A stretch of DNA of 64,000 bases from Phascolarctobacterium_A sp902463975. Its GTDB lineage: Bacteria; Bacillota; Negativicutes; Acidaminococcales; Acidaminococcaceae. The translations under genes and the position numbers were made by a program. How positions within the stretch are numbered: the stretch's first letter is position 1; every line of letters begins with the position of its first letter. The DNA is taken from NCBI RefSeq assembly GCF_902463975.1, contig NZ_CABQHJ010000008.1, positions 1 through 64,000 of the forward strand. Direction: 5' to 3'. Shown here in pieces: positions 24,193 to 32,270 of this stretch. A model generated the notes under the pieces. It worked only from the letters and a program-made list of their open reading frames with translations. It was not told the origin of the DNA and did no database searches.

Positions 24193-24205
24193 AAAGTCAT
24201 AATTC

Positions 24206-24240
24206 AAAACCGCGCAGATGTAATATCTGGCGCGGTTTTG
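24206..24240 (+). terminator. Terminator of the cob operon
   Basis: AAAACCGCGC (24206-24215) pairs with GCGCGGTTTT (24230-24239), with a second short AGAT/ATCT stem inside. Confidence 0.85.
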
Positions 24241-24419
24241 CTATCAGACTGTGAAAACAGCAAAGGCTGTCATAATTTTTGTTTTAAATTTACCGGTGCT
24301 ACAGCATTATTTTACACGTAAGCTTTTCTGGTGAGCGCCATTAACAAGCGGATTTTGGCATGTATTAAGAAATGAAAAGTTTCTTATTAAAGAATTTACG
24401 CATTTTTGATAAACTAAGA

Positions 24420-24448
24420 TTGACTTTTACAGGCGCTTACTATATACT
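24420..24448 (+). promoter_or_regulatory. Promoter of the zinc-ribbon protein gene
   Basis: TTGACT (24420-24425) and TATACT (24443-24448) are 17 bases apart, 133 bases before the start codon. Confidence 0.75.
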
Positions 24449-24454
24449 GTAAGT

Positions 24455-24573
24455 GGTGTATCTCAGTGGTCCGTTTAAGTTCCTAACTTCTTCTATCATA
24501 GATGACATGGGGAAGCCAAGGTAAACATCTTAATGCGTTCTTTGGGGTATGTTCTATCTATGATTAGGAGTGA
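24455..24573 (+). promoter_or_regulatory. Structured 5' leader of the zinc-ribbon protein mRNA
   Basis: The 388-base gap 24193-24580 contains the cob terminator, the promoter above and this leader; 24245-24415 is AT-rich with nothing recognised. In the leader, CTATCATAGATGACAT (24493-24508) can pair with ATGT-TCT-ATCTATGATTAG (about 24549-24567), with an inner CCAA/TTGG pairing. The ribosome site (TAGGAGTG) begins inside the right arm, so folding could hide it. A small AAGTT/AACTT hairpin lies just upstream. No known riboswitch family is recognised. Confidence 0.45.
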
Positions 24574-24580
24574 TTAAACA

Positions 24581-24865
24581 ATGAAAGAAGACAAGACTTT
24601 AACCTGCTGCGAGTGCGGCAACGAATTCGTATTCACTGCTTCCGAGCAAGAGTTCTACGAAGAAAAAGGCTTTACTAACGAACCGCGCCGCTGCCCGGCT
24701 TGCCGTCAAGCACGCAAACAACGCATGGGCGTACAAAATGACCGTCCGCAACGCGAAATGTTCCCCGCAGTTTGCGCTGAATGCGGTAAAGAGACCATGG
24801 TACCGTTCAAACCCAGCGATCGTCCGGTTTACTGCCGCGAATGCTTCAACGCACGTAAACACTAA
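24581..24865 (+). CDS. Zinc-ribbon protein (zf-trcl type)
   Basis: A 94-residue protein with two zinc-ribbon-like pairs. Residues 9-44 hold CCECGNEF and CPACRQARKQR, the pattern of the small zf-trcl family. Residues about 62-92 hold CAECGKET and CRECFNARKH. Proteins of this kind are widespread and highly expressed in Firmicutes, but their role is not settled (RNA or ribosome association is often proposed). Codon use is strongly biased as in ribosomal genes, which suggests high expression. It is monocistronic, with its own promoter, leader and terminator. Confidence 0.8.
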   Translation: MKEDKTLTCCECGNEFVFTASEQEFYEEKGFTNEPRRCPACRQARKQRMGVQNDRPQREMFPAVCAECGKETMVPFKPSDRPVYCRECFNARKH

Positions 24866-24889
24866 TTAGACGCTTGAAGTAACAAATTC

Positions 24890-24918
24890 AGGTACAGCTT
24901 AGGCTGTACCTGTTTTTT
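24890..24918 (+). terminator. Terminator of the zinc-ribbon gene
   Basis: AGGTACAGC pairs with GCTGTACCT around TTAG, followed by GTTTTTTA. Confidence 0.9.
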
Positions 24919-24949
24919 ATTAGCTGATCATAGGAAAAACGAAAGTTAT

Positions 24950-24978
24950 TTTACATAAAAGTGCTTATATGCTATACT
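24950..24978 (+). promoter_or_regulatory. recQ promoter
   Basis: TTTACA (24950-24955) and TATACT (24973-24978) are 17 bases apart, 37 bases before the recQ start. Confidence 0.6.
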
Positions 24979-25014
24979 TTTTACAATATAAATTATTCGA
25001 AGCAAGGGAGCTTT

Positions 25015-26265
25015 ATGGCACGTATTATAGACAGTGACTTTCTGCACCGGGCGCTGCTGCATTTTTATGGCTACAGCAGCTTCCGCACAGGGCAGGAAGA
25101 AATTATAAGTGAAATATTACATGGACAGCCTGTTTTAGCAGTGCTGCCTACGGGTGCAGGCAAGAGCATCTGCTTTCAGCTGCCTTCACTGTTGCTGAAG
25201 GGTGTGACGCTGGTAATCTCGCCGCTGATATCGCTTATGAAGGATCAGGCGGAGGCGCTGACGGCCCGCGGTATTCCTGCCGCTTATCTTGACAGTAGCA
25301 TGAGCAGTAACGAATACGGCAGGGTGCTGCATGCCGCCCTCAACAAGCAGTGCAAGTTTTTATATGTGGCACCGGAGCGATTAGTCAACCAGCAATTTAT
25401 TGATTTCGCCCGCCAGGCCTATATTACGATGGTGGCGGTGGACGAGGCGCACTGCGTATCGCAGTGGGGACACAGCTTCCGCAAGGAGTATTATAATATC
25501 CCTGATTTTATTCAGACCTTGCCGACCAAGCCGTTGGTGGCAGCCTTTACGGCTACGGCGACACCGGATGTGCGCCGCGATATCATCAAGCGCCTGGGCA
25601 TTCCGGAGGCAAAAATTGTGGTGACGGGTTTTGACAGACCTAATCTGCATTTTGCTGTGCAACGCACGCAGGATAAGGACCGCTCGTTGTTGGAGTTTGT
25701 GCGCAAGCATAAAAAGGATTGCGGCGTAGTCTATTGTGCTACCCGCAATAAGGTGGAAAGCGTGACGCAGCTTTTGCGGCGCCAAGGCTTCAGTGCCTTG
25801 CGCTATCACGCGGGCCTGACGCCGGAGGAGCGGCGTGAGAATCAGAATGCCTTCGTCGGCGGCAGCGTGCCGCTGATTGTAGCAACTAATGCTTTTGGTA
25901 TGGGTATTGATAAGCCTGATGTGCGCTTTGTGGTGCATTATAATATGCCCAAGGATATTGAAAGCTATTACCAGGAGGCAGGACGCGCAGGGCGCGACGG
26001 CCTGCCGGCGGAATGTCTGCTGCTTTACGATAAGGCGGATATTGCGGTCAACACCTATCTCATCGGCCATGACCAGCCTGATTTGACCTGGAAGGAGCAT
26101 GAACTGCAGCTGCTCGGCAAAATGACCAACTACTGCAATACATCCATGTGCCTGCGCAAGGTACTGCTGGAATATTTTGGTGAAAAAACAACGTCGCAGT
26201 GCAACAATTGCGGCAACTGCGACGTGAATAAGAACGCTTCGTGGCGTAAGTTTTTGAAGTTTTAA
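25015..26265 (+). CDS. recQ: RecQ-family ATP-dependent DNA helicase, short form
   Basis: RecQ helicases unwind forks and recombination intermediates 3' to 5'. The ATG at 25015 follows AAGGGAGC; an in-frame ATG at 24961-24969 would overlap the promoter. Motifs are clear: FRTGQEEII (motif 0), PTGAGKSICFQLP (motif I), VDEAHCVSQWGHSFR (motif II), FTATATP (motif III), GFDRPN, and QEAGRAGRDG (motif VI). The C-terminus has the zinc cysteines CLRKVLLEYFGE and CNNCGNCD, then stops. At 416 residues it lacks the winged-helix RQC tail and the HRDC domain of full-length RecQ. No frame break is visible, so this is probably a naturally short form. Confidence 0.9.
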   Translation: MARIIDSDFLHRALLHFYGYSSFRTGQEEIISEILHGQPVLAVLPTGAGKSICFQLPSLLLKGVTLVISPLISLMKDQAEALTARGIPAAYLDSSMSSNEYGRVLHAALNKQCKFLYVAPERLVNQQFIDFARQAYITMVAVDEAHCVSQWGHSFRKEYYNIPDFIQTLPTKPLVAAFTATATPDVRRDIIKRLGIPEAKIVVTGFDRPNLHFAVQRTQDKDRSLLEFVRKHKKDCGVVYCATRNKVESVTQLLRRQGFSALRYHAGLTPEERRENQNAFVGGSVPLIVATNAFGMGIDKPDVRFVVHYNMPKDIESYYQEAGRAGRDGLPAECLLLYDKADIAVNTYLIGHDQPDLTWKEHELQLLGKMTNYCNTSMCLRKVLLEYFGEKTTSQCNNCGNCDVNKNASWRKFLKF

Positions 26266-26268
26266 ATT

Positions 26269-26940
26269 TTAGTCGATATCAATGGTATTGCCCGGTTTTA
26301 CAATAAGCACCTTGCTGTCGGTTTCGTCCTCAACGGCAGCCTTGAAGGCTTCCACGTCCTGAGCGATGGGCGGCCAGGTGTTGTAATGTACGGGGATAAC
26401 GTATTTTGCCTGCAGCAGCTTGCAGGCGATAAGCGCATCATTGGGGTCCATAGTGAAGTTGCCGCCTATAGGAAGCACTGCATAGTCAAAAGCGTCGAGC
26501 TTGGGCAGTAGCTGCATATCGCTGAAGAGTGCGGTGTCACCGGCGAAGTACAGCTTGGTGCCGTAGAAATCGATGACGATACCGCAGGCGTGACCACCGG
26601 GAATGCCGCTGCCATGGAAGGCCAGCGTCAGGCGTACCTTGCCGAAGGGAAATTTAAAGGTGCCGCCAAGATGCATAGCGTGTGCTTTGCAGCCGGCATC
26701 CTGCGCCAGACCGCAGATTTCGGCAGTGGAGATGATGGTAGCGTCACAATTTTTGGCGATTTCAAAGGCACTGCCCAAATGGTCGAAGTGACCGTGGCTG
26801 ACGAAAATATAATCAACCTTAATGTCTTTGGCGGTGAGTCCTTCCGGATTATCGTCCAGATACGGGTCGAAGATGATAGCGGAATTGTTTTTTTCCAGCA
26901 TAAAGCAGGCGTGGTTGATGAAATGGAATTTTGCGGACAT
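26269..26940 (-). CDS. Metal-dependent hydrolase, MBL fold (UPF0173 type)
   Basis: A 223-residue metallo-beta-lactamase-fold protein. The zinc motif is VSHGHFDHLGSA (H-x-H-x-D-H). Further metal ligands appear at AMHLGG, YFAGDTALF (Asp) and VIPVHYNTWP (His). The N-terminal FINHACFMLE and the overall length fit the UPF0173 group, whose substrate is unknown. A strong AAGGAGG precedes the start on the minus strand. It converges with recQ with only 3 bases between stop codons and diverges from the glucosaminidase gene. Confidence 0.88.
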   Translation of the reverse strand: MSAKFHFINHACFMLEKNNSAIIFDPYLDDNPEGLTAKDIKVDYIFVSHGHFDHLGSAFEIAKNCDATIISTAEICGLAQDAGCKAHAMHLGGTFKFPFGKVRLTLAFHGSGIPGGHACGIVIDFYGTKLYFAGDTALFSDMQLLPKLDAFDYAVLPIGGNFTMDPNDALIACKLLQAKYVIPVHYNTWPPIAQDVEAFKAAVEDETDSKVLIVKPGNTIDID

Positions 26941-27073
26941 AATTTTCCCTCCTTAATTTGACAAGCTGATTGCTACTTCATATTAAATAAGATAGCGCTT
27001 GACTGTTATCTTATAAATATTATAGCTTAAATCTACTTTTTTGTGAATTCCTCACTGCAGGGGTGGGAAAAAC

Positions 27074-27103
27074 TTTACAATTTTGCCTCAGGTGCGGTAA
27101 AAT
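27074..27103 (+). promoter_or_regulatory. Promoter of the glucosaminidase gene
   Basis: TTTACA (27074-27079) and TAAAAT (27098-27103), 18 bases apart, 33 bases before the start codon. Confidence 0.5.
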
Positions 27104-27135
27104 TGATAGCGTGATATATATAGGAGTAATGCGCT

Positions 27136-28083
27136 ATGAAATATAAAAAAATTACTTTTGCGTGTGTTCTGCTGGGCCTGTCGCTGTATGCCGGCGTGTG
27201 TGCGGCAACTGTGCGCGAGGTCGCTGATGAAGCGCCTGCCTCTAAGCAGACCATTATCGCTGATAAAAAGGATAAGAAGCTGCTGAACAAAAAGCAACGC
27301 GCTGTCCAAATAACTCAGGAAAAGGATAAAATCGTTGTATCTACCAAACCGGTGGCTAAACCGCCTGCCGGTACGATAAATGTTCCTGCCGCTCCGCGTC
27401 CGTCGCTGCTGCAGGAGAAGGACGGCAAGTTTTATTTTTCCGGTACTCAGCTGCCGGATGATTACCGTAATATCGCTATTTATGGTGAGGCGATTGCCAG
27501 TAAGGCGCAGGCTGTTGCCTATATTTTGGCGGCTAACCCGGCTGTGAAACTGGCCTGCCCGGTGGAGGAGCTGGTTGAGCTGTACTGGCAGGAGGCTAAG
27601 CGTGAAAACGTGCGCCCAGACCTTGCCCTGGCGCAATCGTTGGTGGAAACAGGCGCTTACCGTTATGGCGGTGACGTGCTGCACCATCAGAACAATTTTT
27701 GCGGGTTGGGTACTATCGGCGGTGGTGTGCGCGGTGCGTCCTTTGCTACGCCGCAAATGGGAGTGCGTGCGCATATCCAGCATCTGCTGGCTTATACGCA
27801 GACGAAGCGCCCATCAACGGATATTGTTGATCCGCGCTATGATTTGGCGCATAATATCCGCCTGGAGCGTGGTGTTGTCAACACCTGGTACGGTTTGAAC
27901 GGCACTTGGGCGATGGGCTCGCTGTATTGCGAAAAGATTATGGCTACCTATCAGAAAATCCTGGCACAGCAGCCTGCTGAGCCGGAGATTAAGCCTGCAC
28001 CGGCTCAACCGGTTAAGGAAAAGAATAAAAAGAAACGCAGTATGAAGCAGAGAGTTTCCGAAATACTGCAGGAGAAAAAATAA
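27136..28083 (+). CDS. Exported glucosaminidase-domain (GH73-like) protein
   Basis: A 315-residue exported protein. It starts with a signal peptide (MKYKKITFACVLLGLSLYA, cleavage near CAA), then a Lys/Pro-rich linker. Residues about 135-285 form a glucosaminidase (flagellar FlgJ/Bax-like) domain: LYWQEAKRENVRPDLALAQS in part, where the catalytic Glu should be the one in SLVETGAYRYGG, then NNFCGLGTIGG and a GVRAHIQHLLAY segment. Such enzymes cut peptidoglycan between GlcNAc and MurNAc. The C-terminus is Pro/Lys-rich and highly basic. It likely acts in the periplasm on cell-wall turnover. Confidence 0.82.
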   Translation: MKYKKITFACVLLGLSLYAGVCAATVREVADEAPASKQTIIADKKDKKLLNKKQRAVQITQEKDKIVVSTKPVAKPPAGTINVPAAPRPSLLQEKDGKFYFSGTQLPDDYRNIAIYGEAIASKAQAVAYILAANPAVKLACPVEELVELYWQEAKRENVRPDLALAQSLVETGAYRYGGDVLHHQNNFCGLGTIGGGVRGASFATPQMGVRAHIQHLLAYTQTKRPSTDIVDPRYDLAHNIRLERGVVNTWYGLNGTWAMGSLYCEKIMATYQKILAQQPAEPEIKPAPAQPVKEKNKKKRSMKQRVSEILQEKK

Positions 28084-28126
28084 ATTAACGACTGCGCTGC
28101 AGTCAGATGAGGAGGCATTCAGTAAA

Positions 28127-28606
28127 ATGCATATAGTTTTAGTTGAACCGGAAATTCCCGGCAATACCGGTAATATTGCACGTCTGTGCGCAGCAACCGG
28201 CTGTCACCTGCATTTGGTCCGTCCGCTTGGTTTTTCCGTGGAGGATAAATATTTGAAGCGTGCAGGTCTGGATTATTGGCATCTTGTTGATATCCATTAT
28301 TATGACAGCGTTTATGAGGTGCTGGAAAAATACAAGGATAACCCCAAGTATTTCCTGACGACGAAGGCACACAGCTCTTATGCCGATGTGCAGTATGCTC
28401 AGGACAGTCTGCTGATTTTCGGCAAGGAAACTGCCGGTCTGCCGGAAACCTTGCTGCACGAATATCCCGAAAGCTGCATCCGTATTCCGATGATTGAGGA
28501 TGCACGCTCTTTGAACTTGTCCAATTCCGTGGCGATTGTGGCTTATGAGGCTCTGCGCCAGAACGGTTTTGCTGATTTAACCCTTTATGGAGGAGAATAT
28601 AAATGA
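28127..28606 (+). CDS. trmL: tRNA (cytidine(34)-2'-O)-methyltransferase TrmL
   Basis: TrmL methylates the wobble base of certain leucine tRNAs. The 159-residue SPOUT-fold protein contains LVEPEIPGNTGNIARLCAAT (N-terminal signature), LVRPLGF, LIFGKETAGLPETLL and LNLSNSVAIVAYEALRQ, the last two forming the knotted SAM site. GAGGAGG lies before the ATG. The stop overlaps the start of queD (ATGA), so tRNA modification genes are grouped here. Confidence 0.92.
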   Translation: MHIVLVEPEIPGNTGNIARLCAATGCHLHLVRPLGFSVEDKYLKRAGLDYWHLVDIHYYDSVYEVLEKYKDNPKYFLTTKAHSSYADVQYAQDSLLIFGKETAGLPETLLHEYPESCIRIPMIEDARSLNLSNSVAIVAYEALRQNGFADLTLYGGEYK

Positions 28607-28959
28607 TAATTATCAAGGAATTTGATTTTGACGCTGCGCATTATCTGCCTGCCTATAACGGCAAGTGCGAGCATTTGCACGGTCATACCTATAAGCTGGT
28701 GGTAAAGGTGGAGGGCACTCCCGACCACGAGGGTATGGTTATTGATTTTATTAAGCTGAAGAATCTGGTGAAGGACGAGGTGCTGTCGCATCTGGACCAC
28801 GCCTGCCTGAATGATATTCTGCTCGTGCCTTCTGCAGAAAATATCAGTGTCTGGGTTTGGAATAAGCTGGTTGAGCTGCTGAAGAGCGACCGTTATCATT
28901 TATATGAAGTAGAAGTTTGGGAAACTCGCACCAGTGGCTGCGTGTACAGAGGTGAATGA
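28603..28959 (+). CDS. queD: 6-carboxytetrahydropterin synthase QueD / PTPS-like, possibly dual function
   Basis: QueD (COG0720) makes 6-carboxytetrahydropterin for queuosine. The 118-residue protein has the zinc histidines in FDFDAAHYL and HGHTYKL, LDHACLND, and a late EVEVWET. The active-site stretch is C22-E23-H24-L25-H26-G27-H28. The Cys fits QueD (CxxxHGH), and the adjacent Glu matches what I recall for PTPS-I/III proteins that also release 6-hydroxymethyl-dihydropterin and so replace FolB. This would make sense in context: folE2, folP and folK follow, but no folB is in the cluster. The dual function is an inference. Confidence 0.9.
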   Translation: MIIIKEFDFDAAHYLPAYNGKCEHLHGHTYKLVVKVEGTPDHEGMVIDFIKLKNLVKDEVLSHLDHACLNDILLVPSAENISVWVWNKLVELLKSDRYHLYEVEVWETRTSGCVYRGE

Positions 28960-28960
28960 C

Positions 28961-29737
28961 GTGAAGGATGTACAAAGCGAAAAGGATTTACGCAATATTC
29001 CTTTGAAGCATGTGGGAATAAAGGGCCTGCGTTGGCCGATTGAGCTGCGCGATAAAGCACGCGGTACGCAGCACAGCGTAGCGGAGGTAACACTGGCGGT
29101 TGATTTGCCGCATGATATGCGCGGTACGCACATGAGCCGTTTTGTGGAATGTTTGCGTACTCTAGGCCCTGTGGGACTCGCTGATGTGGAGGCTATTTTA
29201 GACCAGCTGAAGCAGCATTTGCAGGCGGAAAGAGCTTTTATCGAGCTGAAGTTCCCGTATTTTGTGACGAAGAAGGCTCCTGTGAGCGGCATGGAAGCGC
29301 CGTTGGATATTGATTGCGTGTATAAGGCCGAGAAGGGCGAGAAGCTGCGTTGGCGTATTACTGCTGTTGTACCAGTGCAGACGCTGTGCCCCTGCTCCAA
29401 GGAAATCAGTGAGTACGGTGCGCATAATCAGCGCGCCTGGGCGAAGCTGGAGGTTGAGGCGCAGGAGATGGTGTGGCTGGAGGAGCTGGTGGAATATGCC
29501 GAGGCTTCCGCAAGCACGCCGCTTTACGGTCTTTTGAAGCGCCCCGATGAAAAATATGTTACGGAGCATGCTTATGAAAATCCGCGTTTTGTAGAGGATG
29601 CTGTGCGTGAGGTTGCTTTGCGTCTGGAGGCAGATAAGCGTATTACCTGGTATCGCGCAGAGGTGGAGAGCATGGAAAGCATCCATAATCATAACGCTTT
29701 TGCTGTTGTGGAAAAAGGTGAGAATGAATGTTATTAA
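28961..29737 (+). CDS. folE2: GTP cyclohydrolase I, type IB
   Basis: FolE2 converts GTP to dihydroneopterin triphosphate, the shared precursor of folate and queuosine. The start is GTG 28961, one base after the queD stop, with AGAGGTG at 28949-28954. The 258-residue protein has the FolE2 signature QTLCPCSKEISEYGAHNQR with its metal-binding Cys, plus DLPHDMRGTHMSRF and ENPRFVEDAVREV. FolE2 can use metals other than zinc, which is useful in zinc-poor settings. It overlaps folP by 10 bases. Confidence 0.93.
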   Translation: MKDVQSEKDLRNIPLKHVGIKGLRWPIELRDKARGTQHSVAEVTLAVDLPHDMRGTHMSRFVECLRTLGPVGLADVEAILDQLKQHLQAERAFIELKFPYFVTKKAPVSGMEAPLDIDCVYKAEKGEKLRWRITAVVPVQTLCPCSKEISEYGAHNQRAWAKLEVEAQEMVWLEELVEYAEASASTPLYGLLKRPDEKYVTEHAYENPRFVEDAVREVALRLEADKRITWYRAEVESMESIHNHNAFAVVEKGENECY

Positions 29738-30921
29738 AGGTTAACCGTGAAGGCTTGGAGGCAGCGCTGGCAAGCATCGGCGCTCATGCCGACAGTCTGC
29801 CTATTTTTGCTCATAAGGCGGAGATTATTCCATTCAAGCTGCTGGGTGTGCGTACTCCGGCAGCGAATATTATCAAGCAGGAGATGCTGGCAGTGGGCGG
29901 CGACGCCGTAACGCCTGTCGGTGCTGTTACCTGCGCTGCAAAGTATGTTGATATTTTGCTTTTGGGTACGCTGAAGCATTATAAGGTACTGCTGAAGAAA
30001 ATGGCGCAGATGCCTTATTTTGGTATTCCTCAGGCTGCTATTGATCTGGAGATGGCGCTGACGCCGCAAAAGCTGCGCACTACTCTGGCTGACGGCCGCG
30101 TGCTGACCTATGAGAAGATGTGCGTGATGGGCATTTTGAACGTTACGCCGGATTCTTTTTATGAGGGCAGCCGTGTTCCTGCTATGGAGGAGCTGGTGGA
30201 GCGTGCCGGCAGAATGCTTGCTGCGGGTGCCGGTGTGCTGGATATCGGCGGTGAGTCTACCCGTCCGGGCAGCGACAGCGTTGACGGGGAGGAGGAGCGC
30301 CGCCGCGTAGTTCCTGCGATTGCTGCTTTGCGCAAGGCTTATCCCGATGCTGTTATTTCTATCGATACCTATCGTGCGGATACGGCGGAGGCAGCTATTG
30401 CTGCCGGTGCTGATATGATTAACGATATCAGCGCAATGGAGGCTGACCCGCGCATGGCTGATGTGGTTGTGGCAACTAAAGCGCCGATTATTCTTATGCA
30501 TATGCGCGGTACGCCGAAGAATATGCAGCAGAACTGCGAGTACAAGGATGTTGTGCAGGAGGTTGCCGTTTATCTGGCGCAGAGAGCACAGCTTTTGCGT
30601 GAGCGCGGTGTGAGTGCGGATAAGATTATTCTGGATCCGGGTATCGGCTTTGCGAAGAATGTGGAGCAGAATTTGCTGTTGATGCGTGACCTGAAGGCTT
30701 TGACGAGCTTTGGTTATCCGGTGCTGCTGGCGGCTTCACGCAAGAGTACGCTTGGTGCTGTGCTGGGCGGTGTTCCGGCGGAGCAGCGTTTGGAGGGAAC
30801 GATTGCGACGAGTCTGCAGGCAATTTACGCGGGGGCACAGATGGTGCGCGTGCATGATGTTGAGGAGAATGTGCGGGCAATTCGCACGCTGGAGGCTATT
30901 TTGCGCGGCAGCGCGGAATAG
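29728..30921 (+). CDS. folP: Dihydropteroate synthase with N-terminal extension
   Basis: FolP joins p-aminobenzoate to the hydroxymethylpterin pyrophosphate made by FolK. The catalytic barrel starts near residue 130 with MGILNVTPDSF and shows GGESTRPGS, ISIDTYRADTAEAA, INDISAMEADPRM, MHMRGTP, DPGIGFAKNVEQN and ASRKS. About 125 residues precede it (including LGVRTPAANIIKQEM); such an N-terminal domain is common in Clostridia and Negativicutes DHPS and its role is unclear to me. The 10-base overlap with folE2 points to coupled translation. A palindromic repeat separates it from folK. Confidence 0.93.
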   Translation: MLLKVNREGLEAALASIGAHADSLPIFAHKAEIIPFKLLGVRTPAANIIKQEMLAVGGDAVTPVGAVTCAAKYVDILLLGTLKHYKVLLKKMAQMPYFGIPQAAIDLEMALTPQKLRTTLADGRVLTYEKMCVMGILNVTPDSFYEGSRVPAMEELVERAGRMLAAGAGVLDIGGESTRPGSDSVDGEEERRRVVPAIAALRKAYPDAVISIDTYRADTAEAAIAAGADMINDISAMEADPRMADVVVATKAPIILMHMRGTPKNMQQNCEYKDVVQEVAVYLAQRAQLLRERGVSADKIILDPGIGFAKNVEQNLLLMRDLKALTSFGYPVLLAASRKSTLGAVLGGVPAEQRLEGTIATSLQAIYAGAQMVRVHDVEENVRAIRTLEAILRGSAE

Positions 30922-30928
30922 GTTTGCT

Positions 30929-31225
30929 TAGCAATTATCTGTCACGCTGCGACGGAATAATTACTGCGATAGTATCGCTTATTGTGTTACAGGAAGAAAT
31001 GTTTTAGCAATTATTTGTCACGCTGCAGCGAAAAATTTTTTAACGGCAATTTCGTGCGGAACAAAGACGAAATTGCAATAAACTCGCGCTAGGCGAAGCA
31101 TTTTTCTGTAGAAGTCAGCTTAGCGCTCAAACAGTATTGCAATTTCTGTTGTTCCAGGCACTCATTGCCTAAAATTTTTATGCTTTCGCCGTGACAGAAT
31201 AATTGCTGCGACAGTATCGTTTATT
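30929..31225. repeat. Palindromic MITE-like repeat between folP and folK
   Basis: The 348-base gap 30922-31269 has no gene. Its core (31007-31205) is a long imperfect palindrome: outer arms GCAATTATTTGTCACG (31007-31022) and CGTGACAGAATAATTGC (31189-31205), inner arms 31058-31080 and 31135-31155 (GGAACAA...AAATTGCAATA). A second left-end copy lies at 30929-30954. A 29-base sequence is repeated directly at 30955-30983 and 31197-31225. No transposase is seen; it could be a non-autonomous element or a structured intergenic RNA. Confidence 0.7.
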
Positions 31226-31269
31226 TTGCTGCGTCTATCATAAACACATCAAAAGAACAGGAGTCTTAA

Positions 31270-31728
31270 ATGGCTATTGCATATGTTGCCTTGGGCAGTA
31301 ACCTGGGCGATAAGAAAAAGAATTTACAGCGCGCGCTGATGCTGCTGATGCAGCAAGGCGTGGAGGTACTGCAGGTTTCCGGCTATTTTGCTACGGAGCC
31401 TTATGGTGTGACGGACCAGCCGCAGTTTTTGAATGCTGTGTGCAGGGTGCGCACTAATCTGGAGCCTGTGGCGCTTTTGCGTACGCTTTTGGCAACGGAG
31501 CTGGCGATGGGGCGTGTGCGCCTGCGTCATTGGGGTGAGCGTAATATTGATCTGGATTTGCTGCTTTACGAAAATGTCGTGATGCAGACGAAGGAGCTTA
31601 TCTTGCCGCATCCCGATATGCAGAACAGGGATTTTGTCCTGCTGCCGCTTTTGGATATTGCGCCGGAGCTGGAGCATCCGCTGCTGCATAAGACTGTAAG
31701 GGAAATGGCGGAGGAACTGAATAAATAA
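31270..31728 (+). CDS. folK: 6-hydroxymethyl-7,8-dihydropterin pyrophosphokinase
   Basis: FolK activates hydroxymethyl-dihydropterin with ATP for FolP. The 152-residue protein has YVALGSNLGDKKKNLQRA, SGYFATEPYGVTDQPQFLNAV, LLATELAMGRVR and the nucleotide/metal motif WGERNIDLDLLLY followed by LPHPDMQNRDFVLLPL. An ACAGGAG ribosome site precedes the ATG. It belongs with folE2-folP but lies 348 bases away behind a repeat, so it may be expressed partly independently. Confidence 0.95.
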   Translation: MAIAYVALGSNLGDKKKNLQRALMLLMQQGVEVLQVSGYFATEPYGVTDQPQFLNAVCRVRTNLEPVALLRTLLATELAMGRVRLRHWGERNIDLDLLLYENVVMQTKELILPHPDMQNRDFVLLPLLDIAPELEHPLLHKTVREMAEELNK

Positions 31729-31750
31729 TGCTATGGCATGAGCGATTTGT

Positions 31751-31780
31751 TTTACAGCAAATATGCGCTTGTGCTATAAT
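31751..31780 (+). promoter_or_regulatory. Promoter of the zinc-ribbon hypothetical gene
   Basis: TTTACA (31751-31756) and TATAAT (31775-31780) with 18-base spacing, 29 bases before the start. Confidence 0.6.
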
Positions 31781-31809
31781 TAAGAAAAAACATCTGGCAG
31801 GAGGTAGCT

Positions 31810-32211
31810 ATGAGAATAGATGGTGCCGGCGGTTGCTTTGATAACCGTCTTTATGAAGTTGATATTGACGTAGCCTGGAATATTGCCTTGCTGTGCGTCA
31901 ATGAGATGGGTGTAACTATTGATGAGCAGGACGATGCTGCGCATCAGCTGCACTTCCATAACAAGAAAAAAATTATGCAGCTGGCTATGCAGTCTTTGGA
32001 CGAGGAAACCGTACAGGTTATTATGGACTCTACCAAGGAGCGTCTGCAGATTTATAACTGGAAGCGTGAGGACAAAGAGGTTAACCAGTTCTATGAGCTG
32101 TTCGAAAAGAAGCTCACAGAATACCGTGCCTTTATTTTGTGCCCGAACTGCTCCGCAAAAATCAGCTCTTTGGTTAAGTTCTGCCCCGAGTGTGGCTGCA
32201 AAGTAAAATAA
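31810..32211 (+). CDS. Hypothetical protein with C-terminal zinc ribbon
   Basis: A 133-residue cytoplasmic protein. Residues 1-105 are mostly helical and charged, with no family I recognise. Residues 110-131 form a zinc ribbon (CPNCSAKISSLVKFCPECGC). AGGAGGT precedes the ATG, and the gene has its own promoter and a shared bidirectional terminator with rpmB, so it is monocistronic. Zinc ribbons of this kind can bind nucleic acid or proteins; nothing here decides between them. Confidence 0.7.
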   Translation: MRIDGAGGCFDNRLYEVDIDVAWNIALLCVNEMGVTIDEQDDAAHQLHFHNKKKIMQLAMQSLDEETVQVIMDSTKERLQIYNWKREDKEVNQFYELFEKKLTEYRAFILCPNCSAKISSLVKFCPECGCKVK

Positions 32212-32215
32212 GCGC

Positions 32216-32257
32216 AAAAAAAGAAACCAAATACCGATTGGTATTTGGCTTCTTTTT
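32216..32257. terminator. Bidirectional terminator
   Basis: AAAAAGAAACCAAATACC pairs with GGTATTTGGCTTCTTTTT around GATT, with an A-run on the left and a T-run on the right. It serves both the zinc-ribbon gene (plus) and rpmB (minus). Confidence 0.9.
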
Positions 32258-32270
32258 AAATCCGAACGGA

